NCBI RefSeq assembly: GCF_015207255.1
Contig: NZ_JADEXG010000009.1
Location: forward strand, 47,919-111,918
Direction: 5' to 3'
Length of the DNA stretch: 64,000 nt
Origin: Vasconcelosia minhoensis LEGE 07310
Lineage (GTDB): Bacteria > Cyanobacteriota > Cyanobacteriia > Phormidesmidales > Phormidesmidaceae
Position numbers and translations under genes: made by a program. The notes under the pieces are model-generated. The model saw only the letters and a list, made by a program, of their open reading frames with translations, searched no databases and had not been told where the DNA came from. Positions 33,233-42,155 of the stretch are shown piece by piece. Within the stretch, counting starts at the first letter, position 1; the number at the start of each line of letters is the position of its first letter.

Positions 33233-34372
33233 ATGACCGCCGCTCTCAAACCGCCGCTGATGATTGCCCCCGCCCAGGTGATCCGGGGACAGGGCATAAT
33301 TGCGCAGAGCTCATCCCTAATCCAGCGACTGGGACAGCGACCGCTGATTGTAGGTGGCGATCGCACCCTAAAAATTGCCCAGCCTTTTCTCCAACCGGCC
33401 CTGACTGAGCTGAACTGGGAAACCGGCTCCTATCAAACCGATTGTAGCGAAGCCGCGCTGAAACATTTGCATCGAGCCGTCGTCAGCCACAGCGCTGACC
33501 TGATTATCGGAGTCGGCGGTGGCAAGGCCCTGGACGCGGCCAAGCTGCTGGCCCATCAGGCGAATTTACCTATAGTCACTATCCCGACCTCTGCCGCCAC
33601 CTGCGCCGCCTGGACGGCTCTATCTAATATTTATTCAGACCAGGGGGCCTTCCGCTACGATGTCAGCCTGCCTCGCTGCCCCGACCTGCTTTTGCTGGAT
33701 TACGACCTGGTTGCTACCGCACCGCCGCGCACCCTGATCGCAGGTATCGGCGACGCCCTGGCCAAATGGTACGAAGCCTCGGTCAGCAGCGGCAGCTCCG
33801 ACCAGACCCTGATGATTGGCGCAGTGCAGCAGGCCCGGGTACTGCGCGATATTCTGTTCCAGAAGTCAGCAGCGGCGCTTCAGGAAACGGGCGGTAGCGA
33901 CTGGCAAGAGGTTGTGGATGCAACCATACTGATGGCAGGCGTCATCGGCGGCATGGGCGGGGCTCAGTGCCGAACCGTGGCGGCCCATGCGGTTCACAAC
34001 GGACTGACCCAGCTGCCCGCCAGTCACGATTCGCTGCACGGCGAGAAGGTGGCCTATGGTATTCTGGTGCAGCTTCGACTTGAAGAAATGGGGCCGGGGA
34101 ATGCCCTGGCAGCAACGGCGCGGCAGCAGCTCTTGCGGTTTTACGCAACGCTGGGACTGCCTAAAACGCTGGCCGACTTGGGACTGGGTGAGATTGCCCT
34201 GAGCCAGCTCCAGCAGGCAGCGGTGGTAAGCTGTCAGGCCGGGTCAGATATTCATCGTCTGCCGTTTCAGGTCTGCCCAGAGCAGCTGCTGGCCGCGATG
34301 GTTTCGACTACGGCCCCAGGTCAGCGGCGAGCCGCAACCCCTACACCTGCAAGCGTCGAAGCCTCGGCATAG
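33233..34372 (+). CDS. Iron-containing alcohol dehydrogenase family (GldA-like)
   Basis: A 379-residue GldA-like oxidoreductase. NAD-binding GVGGGKALDAAK, IPTSAATCAAW and the metal-ligand region AAHAVHNGL...HDSLHGEKVAYG are present, matching the glycerol/sn-glycerol-1-phosphate dehydrogenase branch. The substrate is uncertain. ATG 33233 is used; a GTG nine bases earlier is possible. The stop is 9 bases before the aminotransferase gene, so an operon is likely. Confidence 0.85.
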   Translation: MTAALKPPLMIAPAQVIRGQGIIAQSSSLIQRLGQRPLIVGGDRTLKIAQPFLQPALTELNWETGSYQTDCSEAALKHLHRAVVSHSADLIIGVGGGKALDAAKLLAHQANLPIVTIPTSAATCAAWTALSNIYSDQGAFRYDVSLPRCPDLLLLDYDLVATAPPRTLIAGIGDALAKWYEASVSSGSSDQTLMIGAVQQARVLRDILFQKSAAALQETGGSDWQEVVDATILMAGVIGGMGGAQCRTVAAHAVHNGLTQLPASHDSLHGEKVAYGILVQLRLEEMGPGNALAATARQQLLRFYATLGLPKTLADLGLGEIALSQLQQAAVVSCQAGSDIHRLPFQVCPEQLLAAMVSTTAPGQRRAATPTPASVEASA

Positions 34373-34381
34373 GAGAGATGG

Positions 34382-35581
34382 ATGCAACTCGATTGGCTAC
34401 AACCGGCTGAGCGGCTAGGAGCCCTGCCGCCCTACGTATTTGCCCGACTGGATGAGCTCAAGGCCAAGGCCCGCGAGCAGGGCGTTGATTTAATTGACCT
34501 GGGGATGGGCAATCCCGGCGGGCCGACACCGCAGCCGGTCGTTGACGCCGCGATCGCGGCCATTGCCGACCCGGCCAACCACGGCTATCCGCCCTTTGAG
34601 GGTACCGCTAGCTTCCGCCGGGCGATTACCAGCTGGTACCATAGCCGCTACGAGGTCACCCTCGATCCCGATAGCGAAGCCCTGCCGCTGCTGGGTTCCA
34701 AGGAAGGACTGAGCCATTTAGCGATGGCCTACATCAATCCGGGCGATGTAGTTCTGGTGCCGACGCCTGCCTACCCGGCTCACTTTCGGGGACCCGCGAT
34801 CGCGGGAGCCGACATCCATCCCCTCATCCTCAAGCCTGAGAATGACTGGCTGATTGACCTAGACGCCATTCCCGCAGACCTGGCCCAGCGAGCCAAAGTC
34901 CTTTACTTCAACTATCCCAACAATCCTACGGGAGCCACTGCGCCGCGAACGTTCTTTGAAGACATCGTCGCCTTTGCCCAGCAGTATGAAATTTTACTGG
35001 TCCACGACCTCTGCTATGCCGAGCTGGCCTTTGATGGCTATCAGCCCACCAGCCTGTTAGAAATTCCGGGAGCTAAGGCGCTGGGGGTGGAGTTTCATAC
35101 GCTATCCAAAACCTACAATATGGCCGGCTGGCGGGTGGGCTTTGCGGTGGGCAATCCGCACGTGATCCAGGGCCTGCGAACGCTTAAGACCAATCTGGAT
35201 TACGGCATTTTTTCGGCATTGCAAACTGCGGCTGAGACGGCGTTGCAGCTGCCCGATGTCTATCTGCATGAGGTGCAGGCTCGCTACCGCAGTCGCCGCG
35301 ATTTTCTGATCCAGGCGCTGGCCGAACTGGGCTGGGACGTGCCTAAACCCGAGGCGACGATGTATCTCTGGGTGCCCTGCCCGCCGCAGATGAGCGCCTC
35401 GGATTTTGCCTTCATGCTGCTGCAAAAAACCGGCGTGGTGGTCACTCCGGGCAGTGCCTTTGGCGAAGGTGGCGAAGGTTACGTGCGAATTAGCCTAATT
35501 GCCGACTGCGATCGCTTAGGTGAGGCAGTAGAGCGACTGCGGCAGGCCAACATTCGCTACCCAATGGCGGCCAGCGTCTAG
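34382..35581 (+). CDS. Class I aminotransferase (Asp/LL-DAP/AlaC-like)
   Basis: A 399-residue fold-type I PLP enzyme. Motifs: DLGMGNPGGPTP, GSKEGLSHLA, YFNYPNNPTGA, VHDLCYAEL and the Schiff-base lysine in HTLSKTYNMAGWRVGF. Sequences of this form are annotated as aspartate, alanine or LL-diaminopimelate aminotransferases; the acceptor cannot be set from sequence alone. GGAGAG precedes the ATG. It overlaps the convergent DUF456 gene by 4 bases. Confidence 0.9.
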   Translation: MQLDWLQPAERLGALPPYVFARLDELKAKAREQGVDLIDLGMGNPGGPTPQPVVDAAIAAIADPANHGYPPFEGTASFRRAITSWYHSRYEVTLDPDSEALPLLGSKEGLSHLAMAYINPGDVVLVPTPAYPAHFRGPAIAGADIHPLILKPENDWLIDLDAIPADLAQRAKVLYFNYPNNPTGATAPRTFFEDIVAFAQQYEILLVHDLCYAELAFDGYQPTSLLEIPGAKALGVEFHTLSKTYNMAGWRVGFAVGNPHVIQGLRTLKTNLDYGIFSALQTAAETALQLPDVYLHEVQARYRSRRDFLIQALAELGWDVPKPEATMYLWVPCPPQMSASDFAFMLLQKTGVVVTPGSAFGEGGEGYVRISLIADCDRLGEAVERLRQANIRYPMAASV

Positions 35582-36126
35582 CTCGCGCCGACGGTGGACC
35601 AGGTGGTGACGACAAAAATTACCGCCGAAGTCAGCCCTAAAATGCCTTCAATCACGTTGCCGATCAAAGAGCCGACGACCACGGCCAGGCTGACTTTGGC
35701 GCAGAGCTTAGTGCGCGCGCCAAGGGCTAAATCCTGACGATAGATAAATTCGCCTACAAACGCACCCAGCATCGCCCCGAGCACAATCCCCACCAGCGGC
35801 CCGCCCACCGGCAGCGTGGGCAGCAGGCCAAAAAATCCCAGCAGCAGCCCAGCCACAGCTCCAATCTGCCCCCAGCGGCTCGCCCCCACTTTCTTAGCGC
35901 CTAAATAGGCGGCCAGATAGCCCACAATCAGACTCAGCAGCAGCGCCAGAGCCGTGATGCCCAAGGCCCAGCTCACCTTTGCAAAGCCGACGACCAGGCC
36001 CCAGATCACGACCGCCGCTAGAATGACGCTAATCCCAGGTAGGGCTGGCACAAATGCGCCGATGACGCCGATCGCGATCGCAACCAGCAAAACCCCATAA
36101 AGCACTACCAACCAATTCATCTGCAA
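35578..36126 (-). CDS. DUF456 family membrane protein
   Basis: A 182-residue very hydrophobic protein with five to six TM helices rich in Gly (GVIGAFVPALPGISVILAA, GLLLGFFGLLPTLPVGGPLVG, GAFVGEFI). The PxLPG and GPLVGxxLGAxxGAFVGE motifs mark DUF456. Function unknown. It starts 12 bases downstream of the DUF1995 gene's stop on the same strand, so the two are probably co-transcribed. Confidence 0.85.
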   Translation of the reverse strand: MQMNWLVVLYGVLLVAIAIGVIGAFVPALPGISVILAAVVIWGLVVGFAKVSWALGITALALLLSLIVGYLAAYLGAKKVGASRWGQIGAVAGLLLGFFGLLPTLPVGGPLVGIVLGAMLGAFVGEFIYRQDLALGARTKLCAKVSLAVVVGSLIGNVIEGILGLTSAVIFVVTTWSTVGAS

Positions 36127-36138
36127 CCTCTTAAACCG

Positions 36139-36882
36139 CTATTGCGACAGCGCCCTAAACAGCTGCTGTAGCTCTGATAGGAGTCCTCGCCTCGGCTTAC
36201 TGCTGCCCTCAGACGCATCTTTGTCAGACTGAGTCTCATCCGAACCGTAGAGGATTCGCTCAAGCGCCTCTCCTGACGGACGCTGGGGTAGCTCTGTCAG
36301 TAACTCATACTGGCCATCCTGCTCTTTCCAGATTTGCCAGGGCTGCGGATAGCAGCGCAGCACCGCCGCGCCCTCCATCGGTCTGAGGTAGTAGCAGGTT
36401 TCTAGCGTACTCAAGAAGCGATCGCGCAGCTGCCGACCGGCGTAGCCAATCCCAATCGTCGAAACGTCTTCTAACTTAGGATTGAGAATAATCACCGGTC
36501 GGTCTAGGGCCACTTCGCAGAGCTGCTCAACCTGACTGACCTCCACCGATGACGGGTTGACAACCAAAAATGCCTCATCTTCAGGCGCAGCCGGTTCCCG
36601 CGCTTCGGTCAGGCCGCGAATGCTGAAGTCGGGATTTTGCCAGTCGCGCTTGGCCAGGGCCGCCGCGCCCGCATCGGGGAAAAATACTTTGAATTTTAAA
36701 GACAGCGGCTCAAATACAGACAAAAACTGCTCGGCAATCGGCTGCTGCTTCAGCTCGGCAATCGCCATTTCCACCTGTAAGCGACCATAGCCGTCGCGGA
36801 TAGCGGCCTGGGTCGCCGCGATCGCTTGTTCAGTAGCGGCTTCGAGCGAAGAAGGAATCGTCATGGGCGCTGGAATAATCAA
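36139..36882 (-). CDS. DUF1995 family protein
   Basis: A 247-residue soluble protein. The pattern IPSSLEAATEQAIAATQAAI, RLQVEMA, FPDAGAAALA and VVNPSSVEVSQVEQLCEVA marks DUF1995, a family shared by cyanobacteria and chloroplasts whose plant members (LPA3-type) help photosystem II assembly. Whether the cyanobacterial form does so is not known. The C-terminal 40 residues are low complexity (DETQSDKDASEGSSKPRRG). Confidence 0.8.
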   Translation of the reverse strand: MIIPAPMTIPSSLEAATEQAIAATQAAIRDGYGRLQVEMAIAELKQQPIAEQFLSVFEPLSLKFKVFFPDAGAAALAKRDWQNPDFSIRGLTEAREPAAPEDEAFLVVNPSSVEVSQVEQLCEVALDRPVIILNPKLEDVSTIGIGYAGRQLRDRFLSTLETCYYLRPMEGAAVLRCYPQPWQIWKEQDGQYELLTELPQRPSGEALERILYGSDETQSDKDASEGSSKPRRGLLSELQQLFRALSQ

Positions 36883-36971
36883 TAATCTGCTGTGCAGCGG
36901 TGCTTTTCAGTTTAATGGATTCTGACCTGCCGCTCCTGTGCTTGCAATGAATCCAAATCTTTGGTCAACGG

Positions 36972-38132
36972 CTATACCGGCGCGACGAATTTGGCCGGGA
37001 GGCTGCGGGCCAACACCTGCTTCAGAACCATCGCTGTCCAGTCAATATCGGCGGCGGTGGTGCGGCGGCCCAGGGTGAGGCGGATGCCGGTCAGGGCAGC
37101 GCGATCGCGGTATCCCATCGCCTGCAATACCGGGCTGGGGCTGAGCTTACCGCTGTGGCAGGCTGAGCCGGCGCTGATGCCAATCCCAGCCAGGTTCATC
37201 TGGCGCACCAGGGTTTTGCCGCTGAGACCTTCGGTATGGGGCAGGCAAAAGCTGACGTGGTGGGGCAGCCGCTCGCGGCGGTCACCGGTGACCGCCAGTT
37301 CGGGCACATCGGCCAGCAGAGAGAAAAGGCGATTGCGTAGGTGCATCAGCCGCAGGGTTTCTGCGGGCATCTCCTGGGCCGCTAGCTCCGCCGCCAGGCC
37401 AAAGCCTGCAATGTTAGGCAGCGCCTGGGTACCCGAGCGCAGGCCAAACTCCTGACCGCCACCGCCCAGCAGCGGCGTCAGGCTCACGCCGGGTTTGATA
37501 TAGAGCGCTCCAGCGCCCTGCGGCCCGTAGATTTTGTGGCTGGAGACCGACAGCAGATCTACCGGCAGCTGCTGCACGTCGATCGGCAGGCGGCCCGCTA
37601 CCTGCACCGCGTCAGTGTGGAAGAGGGCGCCGTGGGCCTGGGCGATCGCGCCCAGTTCGGCGATCGGCTGTAGCGTCCCCACTTCGCTCTGGCCGTAGAT
37701 AATCGAGACCAGGGTGGTATTGTCCCGCAGCGCCTGCTTTAAGTCAGCCGGACCCACCTGCCCGGTGCGGCTCACCGGCAGTCGGGAGACCTGCCAGCCG
37801 CGGGCTTCGAGCTGGCTGGCGGGAACCGCGATCGCGGAATGCTCGACGCTAGAAATAATTAAGTGCTGCGGCTGCCGGTAGGACTGGGCCACGCCGAGAA
37901 TGGCCAGATTGTCCGCTTCAGTGCCGCCCGCCGTGAAGACTAGGCTGTCTGGGGAGGCGTTGAGTAAGGCTGCGATTTGGAGGCGAGATCGCTCCAGCAC
38001 GGTGGCCGCCCGGTTGCCCCACTGATGCAGGCTAGAGGGGTTGCCCCACTCCGCTTGCAGAGTCGCCTGCATCAGCGCAATCACCTCGGGCCGAGGCGGC
38101 GTAGTCGCGCTGTAGTCCAAATAAATCTGCAT
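36972..38132 (-). CDS. Cysteine desulfurase, NifS/IscS family
   Basis: A 386-residue PLP enzyme that takes sulfur from cysteine for Fe-S clusters and thio-cofactors. Seen: YLDYSATTPPRPEV, the PLP lysine in SVSSHKIYGPQGAGALY, and the persulfide cysteine in GISAGSACHSGK. The SAGSACxSG form is group I (NifS/IscS). Start ATG at 38132. Upstream are a 15-bp tandem repeat and an IS remnant, so its promoter may have been replaced. Confidence 0.95.
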   Translation of the reverse strand: MQIYLDYSATTPPRPEVIALMQATLQAEWGNPSSLHQWGNRAATVLERSRLQIAALLNASPDSLVFTAGGTEADNLAILGVAQSYRQPQHLIISSVEHSAIAVPASQLEARGWQVSRLPVSRTGQVGPADLKQALRDNTTLVSIIYGQSEVGTLQPIAELGAIAQAHGALFHTDAVQVAGRLPIDVQQLPVDLLSVSSHKIYGPQGAGALYIKPGVSLTPLLGGGGQEFGLRSGTQALPNIAGFGLAAELAAQEMPAETLRLMHLRNRLFSLLADVPELAVTGDRRERLPHHVSFCLPHTEGLSGKTLVRQMNLAGIGISAGSACHSGKLSPSPVLQAMGYRDRAALTGIRLTLGRRTTAADIDWTAMVLKQVLARSLPAKFVAPV

Positions 38133-38197
38133 GAAACCTAGAAACCGGACACCTGTTACCAGGATATCGCTTGATCAGCCCGGTTCCCCCAGTCCTA

Positions 38198-38242
38198 GCA
38201 TAGATATAGTGGGCATAGATATAGTGGGCATAGATATAGTGG
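38198..38242. repeat. Three perfect 15-bp tandem repeats
   Basis: GCATAGATATAGTGG occurs three times in a row at 38198, 38213 and 38228, about 65 bases upstream of the desulfurase start. Being a multiple of three it leaves a minus-strand frame reading HYIYA repeats, which is probably not a gene. The last copy abuts the IS remnant. Confidence 0.9.
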
Positions 38243-38634
38243 CGGCAGCAACGGACATCGAAGTCGATTATGGAAGCTCGAATTGCAACGACTCGCAGAC
38301 GAAACAGAGATGAAAATAGAAGTGTGCCACTATCCACCTGGCACGAGCAAATGGAATAAGATTGAGCACCGTTTGTTCTGTCATATTACCCGCAACTGGC
38401 GAGGCGTTCCTTTAGAAACCCATCAGGTCGTCGTCAATCTAGTCAGCTCAACTCGAACCAACGAAGGCCTTGAAGTTCACTGCTGGCTCGACGGCAACAT
38501 TTATCAGAAAGGACGAAAAGTTACCGCCGAAGCAATCGGTAGCCTCAGGCTAAAACGTAATTCATTTCATAGTGACTGGAACTACGAGATTCAACCTCAT
38601 GAACAATTAGTAGTTAGGTAACTTATTTCCGAAC
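38241..38634 (+). mobile_element. ISAzo13-type transposase 3' remnant
   Basis: The translation GGSNGHRSRLWKLELQRLADE...CHYPPGTSKWNKIEHR...NWRG is the C-terminal part of an ISAzo13-family DDE transposase, about 125 residues of an expected 400 or more. The left end is cut at the tandem repeat; the right end reaches GGTAACTTATTTCCGAAC (38617-38634), the presumed terminal repeat, which also occurs at 27037-27054. Not functional alone. Confidence 0.85.
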
Positions 38635-38681
38635 GACTTCTAAGCTCAATTCTGTATTCTAGTTTTATTAGACCCAGCGGC

Positions 38682-39089
38682 CTAGAGCTGATTCAGCCGA
38701 GTTAATGCAGGGATAACGCATTCTGTCACCAGCGGAGCGATGCGGCTGGGTGACTCTGCCGCATCTCGACTGAGCCAGAACAGTTCTTCAATTTCATTCG
38801 TGGGAACGGGTTCGCCCAACAGCGGGCCGGTGTAGACCCGAGCTACAATTTGACTGTCGGGCTCATTCGCAGCCGCTGTGACAAATTCGCCTAAAAAACT
38901 GACCTGAGAGAGATCGATCCGACAGCCCAGTTCTTCTTTGACCTCGCGCTGTAAACAGTCTAGATCGCTCTCCCCCAGCTCGTATTTGCCGCCGGGGAAC
39001 ATGAATTTGGTCGTCTGCCGCTTTCTCACCAACAGCAGGCGCTGTTCCTGTACGACCGCATAGGCAATGACGCGCAGCTGATTTGGCAT
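38682..39089 (-). CDS. NUDIX hydrolase
   Basis: A 135-residue NUDIX protein. The box is complete: GGKYELGESDLDCLQREVKEELG (Gx5Ex7REVxEELG spacing), preceded by MFPGG. Such enzymes hydrolyse nucleoside diphosphates linked to another moiety; MutT-like size. The substrate cannot be told. The DoxX gene lies immediately upstream on the same strand (11-base gap), so they may be co-transcribed. Confidence 0.9.
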   Translation of the reverse strand: MPNQLRVIAYAVVQEQRLLLVRKRQTTKFMFPGGKYELGESDLDCLQREVKEELGCRIDLSQVSFLGEFVTAAANEPDSQIVARVYTGPLLGEPVPTNEIEELFWLSRDAAESPSRIAPLVTECVIPALTRLNQL

Positions 39090-39100
39090 AGGCTCGAGAA

Positions 39101-39496
39101 TCAGTAGCTGCGAGAGCTGGCTGGGGAAGTCGGGCCGTCTACGCTCAGGGCACCGGCTCCAGCATAGATCACCATCAGCAGACCGCCAATGAGGGCAAGA
39201 TTCTTGAGGAAATTAGTGAGCTGGCTGGGGTCGAACGGATTGTGAAAGAAAATGCTGGCGGGAATGAGGAAGAGGATTAGCAGCGTTGCACCAATCCGCG
39301 TTTTGAACCCGATTAGCAGCGATAGGCCGCCCAGAAGTTGAAAGACGATAGTGCCAACGGCGAGCAGCGGGGCCAGCGGTAGACCGGCATCGGCGATGTC
39401 CTGTTGAAAGCCAGGAAAGTCGATCAGATGGCCAATGCTGGTCTTGAGAAAGAGAATGGAGAGAAAGATGCGGGCTGCGAGTGGAATGTATTGCAT
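39101..39496 (-). CDS. DoxX family membrane protein
   Basis: A 131-residue protein with four TM helices (AARIFLSILFLKTSIGHL, LAPLLAVGTIVFQLLGGLSLLIG, ATLLILFLIPASIFFH, LALIGGLLMVIYAGAG). RIFLSxLFLxxSIGH and HNPF are typical for DoxX. DoxX proteins in other bacteria sit in membrane redox complexes. GGAGG is present before the ATG. It lies 39 bases downstream of NDH-2 on the same strand, which supports a membrane redox setting. Confidence 0.85.
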   Translation of the reverse strand: MQYIPLAARIFLSILFLKTSIGHLIDFPGFQQDIADAGLPLAPLLAVGTIVFQLLGGLSLLIGFKTRIGATLLILFLIPASIFFHNPFDPSQLTNFLKNLALIGGLLMVIYAGAGALSVDGPTSPASSRSY

Positions 39497-39535
39497 AAAA
39501 CCTCCAAGAGGACAAGGGATTGTGAGAACTAACAG

Positions 39536-40861
39536 CTAGGATTTTTGACTCAGGTCGGGCATCTCTGGCTGGGTCTCCTCAGGCAAAACCTGAGGGAGGC
39601 GGCTAGGAACCGCAATAATTTGGCGCACTGCGCGATCGCGAATAATATAGTCTTTCAGCCAGCTCGCCAGCACATTCCAGCGATTGGAAAGGCCCGGCAG
39701 ATAGTAAAGATGAATACCCAGCCACAGCAGCCAGGCCCCAAAGCCCGACATCGCTAGCTTACCAAAGAGATGAGCGACCCCAGCATTACGAGCAATAATC
39801 GCGGCGCGGCCCTTGTTGAAGTAGCTGAACGGCACCGGATCAAGTCCCCGGAGCTGACGCTTAATGTTTGCGGCAACGGCGCTACCTTGCTGAAGGGCTT
39901 CCGGTGCTACGCCCACCAGCGGCTCTCCGGAATCCTCGACATAGGCCCCATCGCCAATCACGTAGACCCGGGGATGGTCAGCCAGCTGGAGCGCAGGCCC
40001 TACCACGATCTTGTTTTGCTTGGCTGCGGGCAGATCGCGGTCTGTGGGCGGAATGTTGGCCACGACTCCCGCCGTCCAGATTACGGTCGATGTGGGCAAT
40101 ACCGTTTCATCCGCCAGGGTAGCGCTGCGCGCTGAAACGGCTTTGACTTTAGTCTGTAGCTGCACTTTGACACCCCGTCGGCGCAGCTGACGGCTGGTAT
40201 ATTTCCCCAAATGCGGCGGCAGGTTGGCCAGCAGCCGATCGCCCGACTGGACTAGGATGACCCGGGCCTGGGTCATATCCAGGCTGGGAAAGTCCTTTCG
40301 CAGCGATTCCCGAATCAGCTCCTGGAGCGCCCCGGCCAGCTCTACCCCGGTGGGGCCACCGCCGACGATGACGAAGGTGATCAGCTGGGCTCGCAGCTGC
40401 CAGTCGGTCGTACTGGCGGCTCGCTCAAAGCAGTGGAGAATGTGGTTGCGCAGCGCGATCGCGTCTTCCAACGTCCGCATCGGCAGCGTATGGTCAGGGG
40501 CTCCCGGCACGCCTAAAAATTTGGTCTGGCTACCGGTGGCAATCACCAGATAGTCGTAGTCAATCGGCGGGCCGCTGGTTTCAACTCGGCGAGCGGCAAA
40601 ATCCACTCGACGCACTTCCGCCAGGATGAAGCGAGCGCTCGGCAGCTGCCGCATCAGCTTGCGCAGCGGATAGGCAATCTGGCTGGGCTCGATGAAGCCC
40701 GTTGCCACCTGGTACAGCAGCGGCACAAACGTGTGGTAGTTGCGACAATCGACCAGGACCACCTCAGCCGCCGCGTGGGCGAGCTTCTGCGCGGTGCGGA
40801 CACCGGCAAAGCCAGCCCCGATGATCACGACGCGGGGGCGATCGCGGAGAGCAGCGTTCAT
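39536..40861 (-). CDS. Type II NADH dehydrogenase (NDH-2)
   Basis: A 441-residue flavoprotein oxidising NAD(P)H and reducing quinone without proton pumping. FAD site VVIIGAGFAGVRTAQKL, NAD site VIVGGGPTGVELAGAL, second FAD motif VYVIGDGAYVED, and a hydrophobic C-terminal segment (FGAWLLWLGIHLYYLPG) that fits membrane attachment. Start ATG 40861 places the dinucleotide-binding motif near residue 12 as in relatives; an upstream ATG at 40963 would read into a 16-bp repeat tract. DoxX and NUDIX follow on the same strand. Confidence 0.9.
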   Translation of the reverse strand: MNAALRDRPRVVIIGAGFAGVRTAQKLAHAAAEVVLVDCRNYHTFVPLLYQVATGFIEPSQIAYPLRKLMRQLPSARFILAEVRRVDFAARRVETSGPPIDYDYLVIATGSQTKFLGVPGAPDHTLPMRTLEDAIALRNHILHCFERAASTTDWQLRAQLITFVIVGGGPTGVELAGALQELIRESLRKDFPSLDMTQARVILVQSGDRLLANLPPHLGKYTSRQLRRRGVKVQLQTKVKAVSARSATLADETVLPTSTVIWTAGVVANIPPTDRDLPAAKQNKIVVGPALQLADHPRVYVIGDGAYVEDSGEPLVGVAPEALQQGSAVAANIKRQLRGLDPVPFSYFNKGRAAIIARNAGVAHLFGKLAMSGFGAWLLWLGIHLYYLPGLSNRWNVLASWLKDYIIRDRAVRQIIAVPSRLPQVLPEETQPEMPDLSQKS

Positions 40862-40945
40862 AAAAGGACTTTGCTGAGGGTCTAGCTGTGGACAGAATGG
40901 AGCAGTTGATTGGTTATGAAGGACTGATAGACCCCCCGAGACTTT

Positions 40946-40993
40946 AACCCCCGGAGTTTTCAACCCCCGGAGTTTTCAACCCCCGGAGTTTTC
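40946..40993. repeat. Three perfect 16-bp tandem repeats
   Basis: AACCCCCGGAGTTTTC is repeated at 40946, 40962 and 40978, with a degenerate copy before it. The tract lies in the intergenic space upstream of NDH-2 and could affect its promoter. Between it and 41144 no gene was seen. Confidence 0.9.
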
Positions 40994-41144
40994 AACCCTA
41001 GAGAGATGTATTCCTCGCAATCTTAGAATAACCTGTACTTTAGTTTGCTGCCTGAGCCAGTCCTGAGCATAATCTGAGCGCTGGCTGAGCTTCTGGGTCA
41101 GCCTCGCCAGCGAAACCGGATCCCCCTTAGCCCTCACCAAAATT

Positions 41145-42149
41145 ATGGAATATACCTCTATCGGTCCCCTTCAGCACGCCTCTCAAATCGGTCTGGGTAC
41201 CTGGGCCATCGGCGGCTGGATGTGGGGCGGCACCGATGAGCAGCGCTCGATCGACACCATCCTATCCGCCCTCGACCGGGGGATTAATTTTATCGATACC
41301 GCGCCGGTCTACGGCTTTGGCCGCTCTGAGGAGATTGTCGGCAAGGCGCTAGCCCAGTACGGCCAGCGGGATCGGGTGGTGCTGGCGACGAAGGTGGCCC
41401 TGGACTGGAATGAGGATGGTAAAGTGGTGCGCAATTCTAGGCGCGATCGCATTCAAACAGAAATTCAGGATTCCCTGAAGCGCCTGCAAACCGACTATAT
41501 CGACCTTTACCAGGTGCACTGGCCCGACCCGCTGGTGCCCTTTGCAGAAACGGCTGAGGTCCTGAACGAACTCTACGAGGCCGGAACGATTCGCGCCATC
41601 GGCGTCAGCAACTACAGCCCGGAACAGATGGATGCCTTTCGTCAGGCGGCCCCCCTGCACTCGGCTCAGCCGCCCTACAATTTATTTGAGCGCGCTATCG
41701 ACGATGACATTCGACCCTATTGCTTAGAGCAGGGGATTGCCCTGGTCACCTACGGAGCGCTCTGTCGGGGCCTACTGAGCGGCAAAATGAGCCAAGAGCG
41801 CAATTTCAACGGCGACGATCTGCGCAACAGCGACCCTAAATTTCAGCCGCCGCGCTATGAGCAGTACCTAGCCGCGGTGGAACGGCTCGACCAGTTTGCT
41901 CAGGAGAATTTTGGCAAGCGCGTCATCCATCTGGCGGCCCGCTGGCTGCTGGATCGGGGTGTCTCTGTCGCCCTTTGGGGAGCCCGTCGCCCCGACCAGC
42001 TGGATGCCGCCGAAGCAGTGGCGGGCTGGTCGCTGAGCCAGTCTGACCGAGCCGAAATCGATCGAATTCTGGCGGAGACCGTGAAAGACCCGGTGGGGCC
42101 AGAGTTCATGGCTCCGCCCGAGCGCGACCCCCAGACGGCAACGGCTTAA
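41145..42149 (+). CDS. Aldo/keto reductase
   Basis: A 334-residue AKR. Signature pieces: GLGTWAIGGWMWGG, INFIDTAPVYGFGRSEEIVGKAL (catalytic Asp and Tyr), LATKV (Lys), YIDLYQVHWPDP (His), AIGVSNYSPEQ and VTYGALCRGLLSGK. NADPH-dependent carbonyl reduction is expected; the physiological substrate is unknown. The closest style is the YajO/Tas-like general AKRs. Monocistronic, convergent with the thioredoxin-like gene. Confidence 0.92.
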   Translation: MEYTSIGPLQHASQIGLGTWAIGGWMWGGTDEQRSIDTILSALDRGINFIDTAPVYGFGRSEEIVGKALAQYGQRDRVVLATKVALDWNEDGKVVRNSRRDRIQTEIQDSLKRLQTDYIDLYQVHWPDPLVPFAETAEVLNELYEAGTIRAIGVSNYSPEQMDAFRQAAPLHSAQPPYNLFERAIDDDIRPYCLEQGIALVTYGALCRGLLSGKMSQERNFNGDDLRNSDPKFQPPRYEQYLAAVERLDQFAQENFGKRVIHLAARWLLDRGVSVALWGARRPDQLDAAEAVAGWSLSQSDRAEIDRILAETVKDPVGPEFMAPPERDPQTATA

Positions 42150-42155
42150 GCGCCC

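Noticed and set aside
38133..38337. Minus-strand frame with HYIYA repeats as a gene
   Set aside because: The pattern is produced by the 15-bp tandem repeat and the frame overlaps the IS remnant and desulfurase start.
40946..40993. CRISPR array
   Set aside because: Units are directly adjacent 16-mers with no spacers; no cas gene is near.
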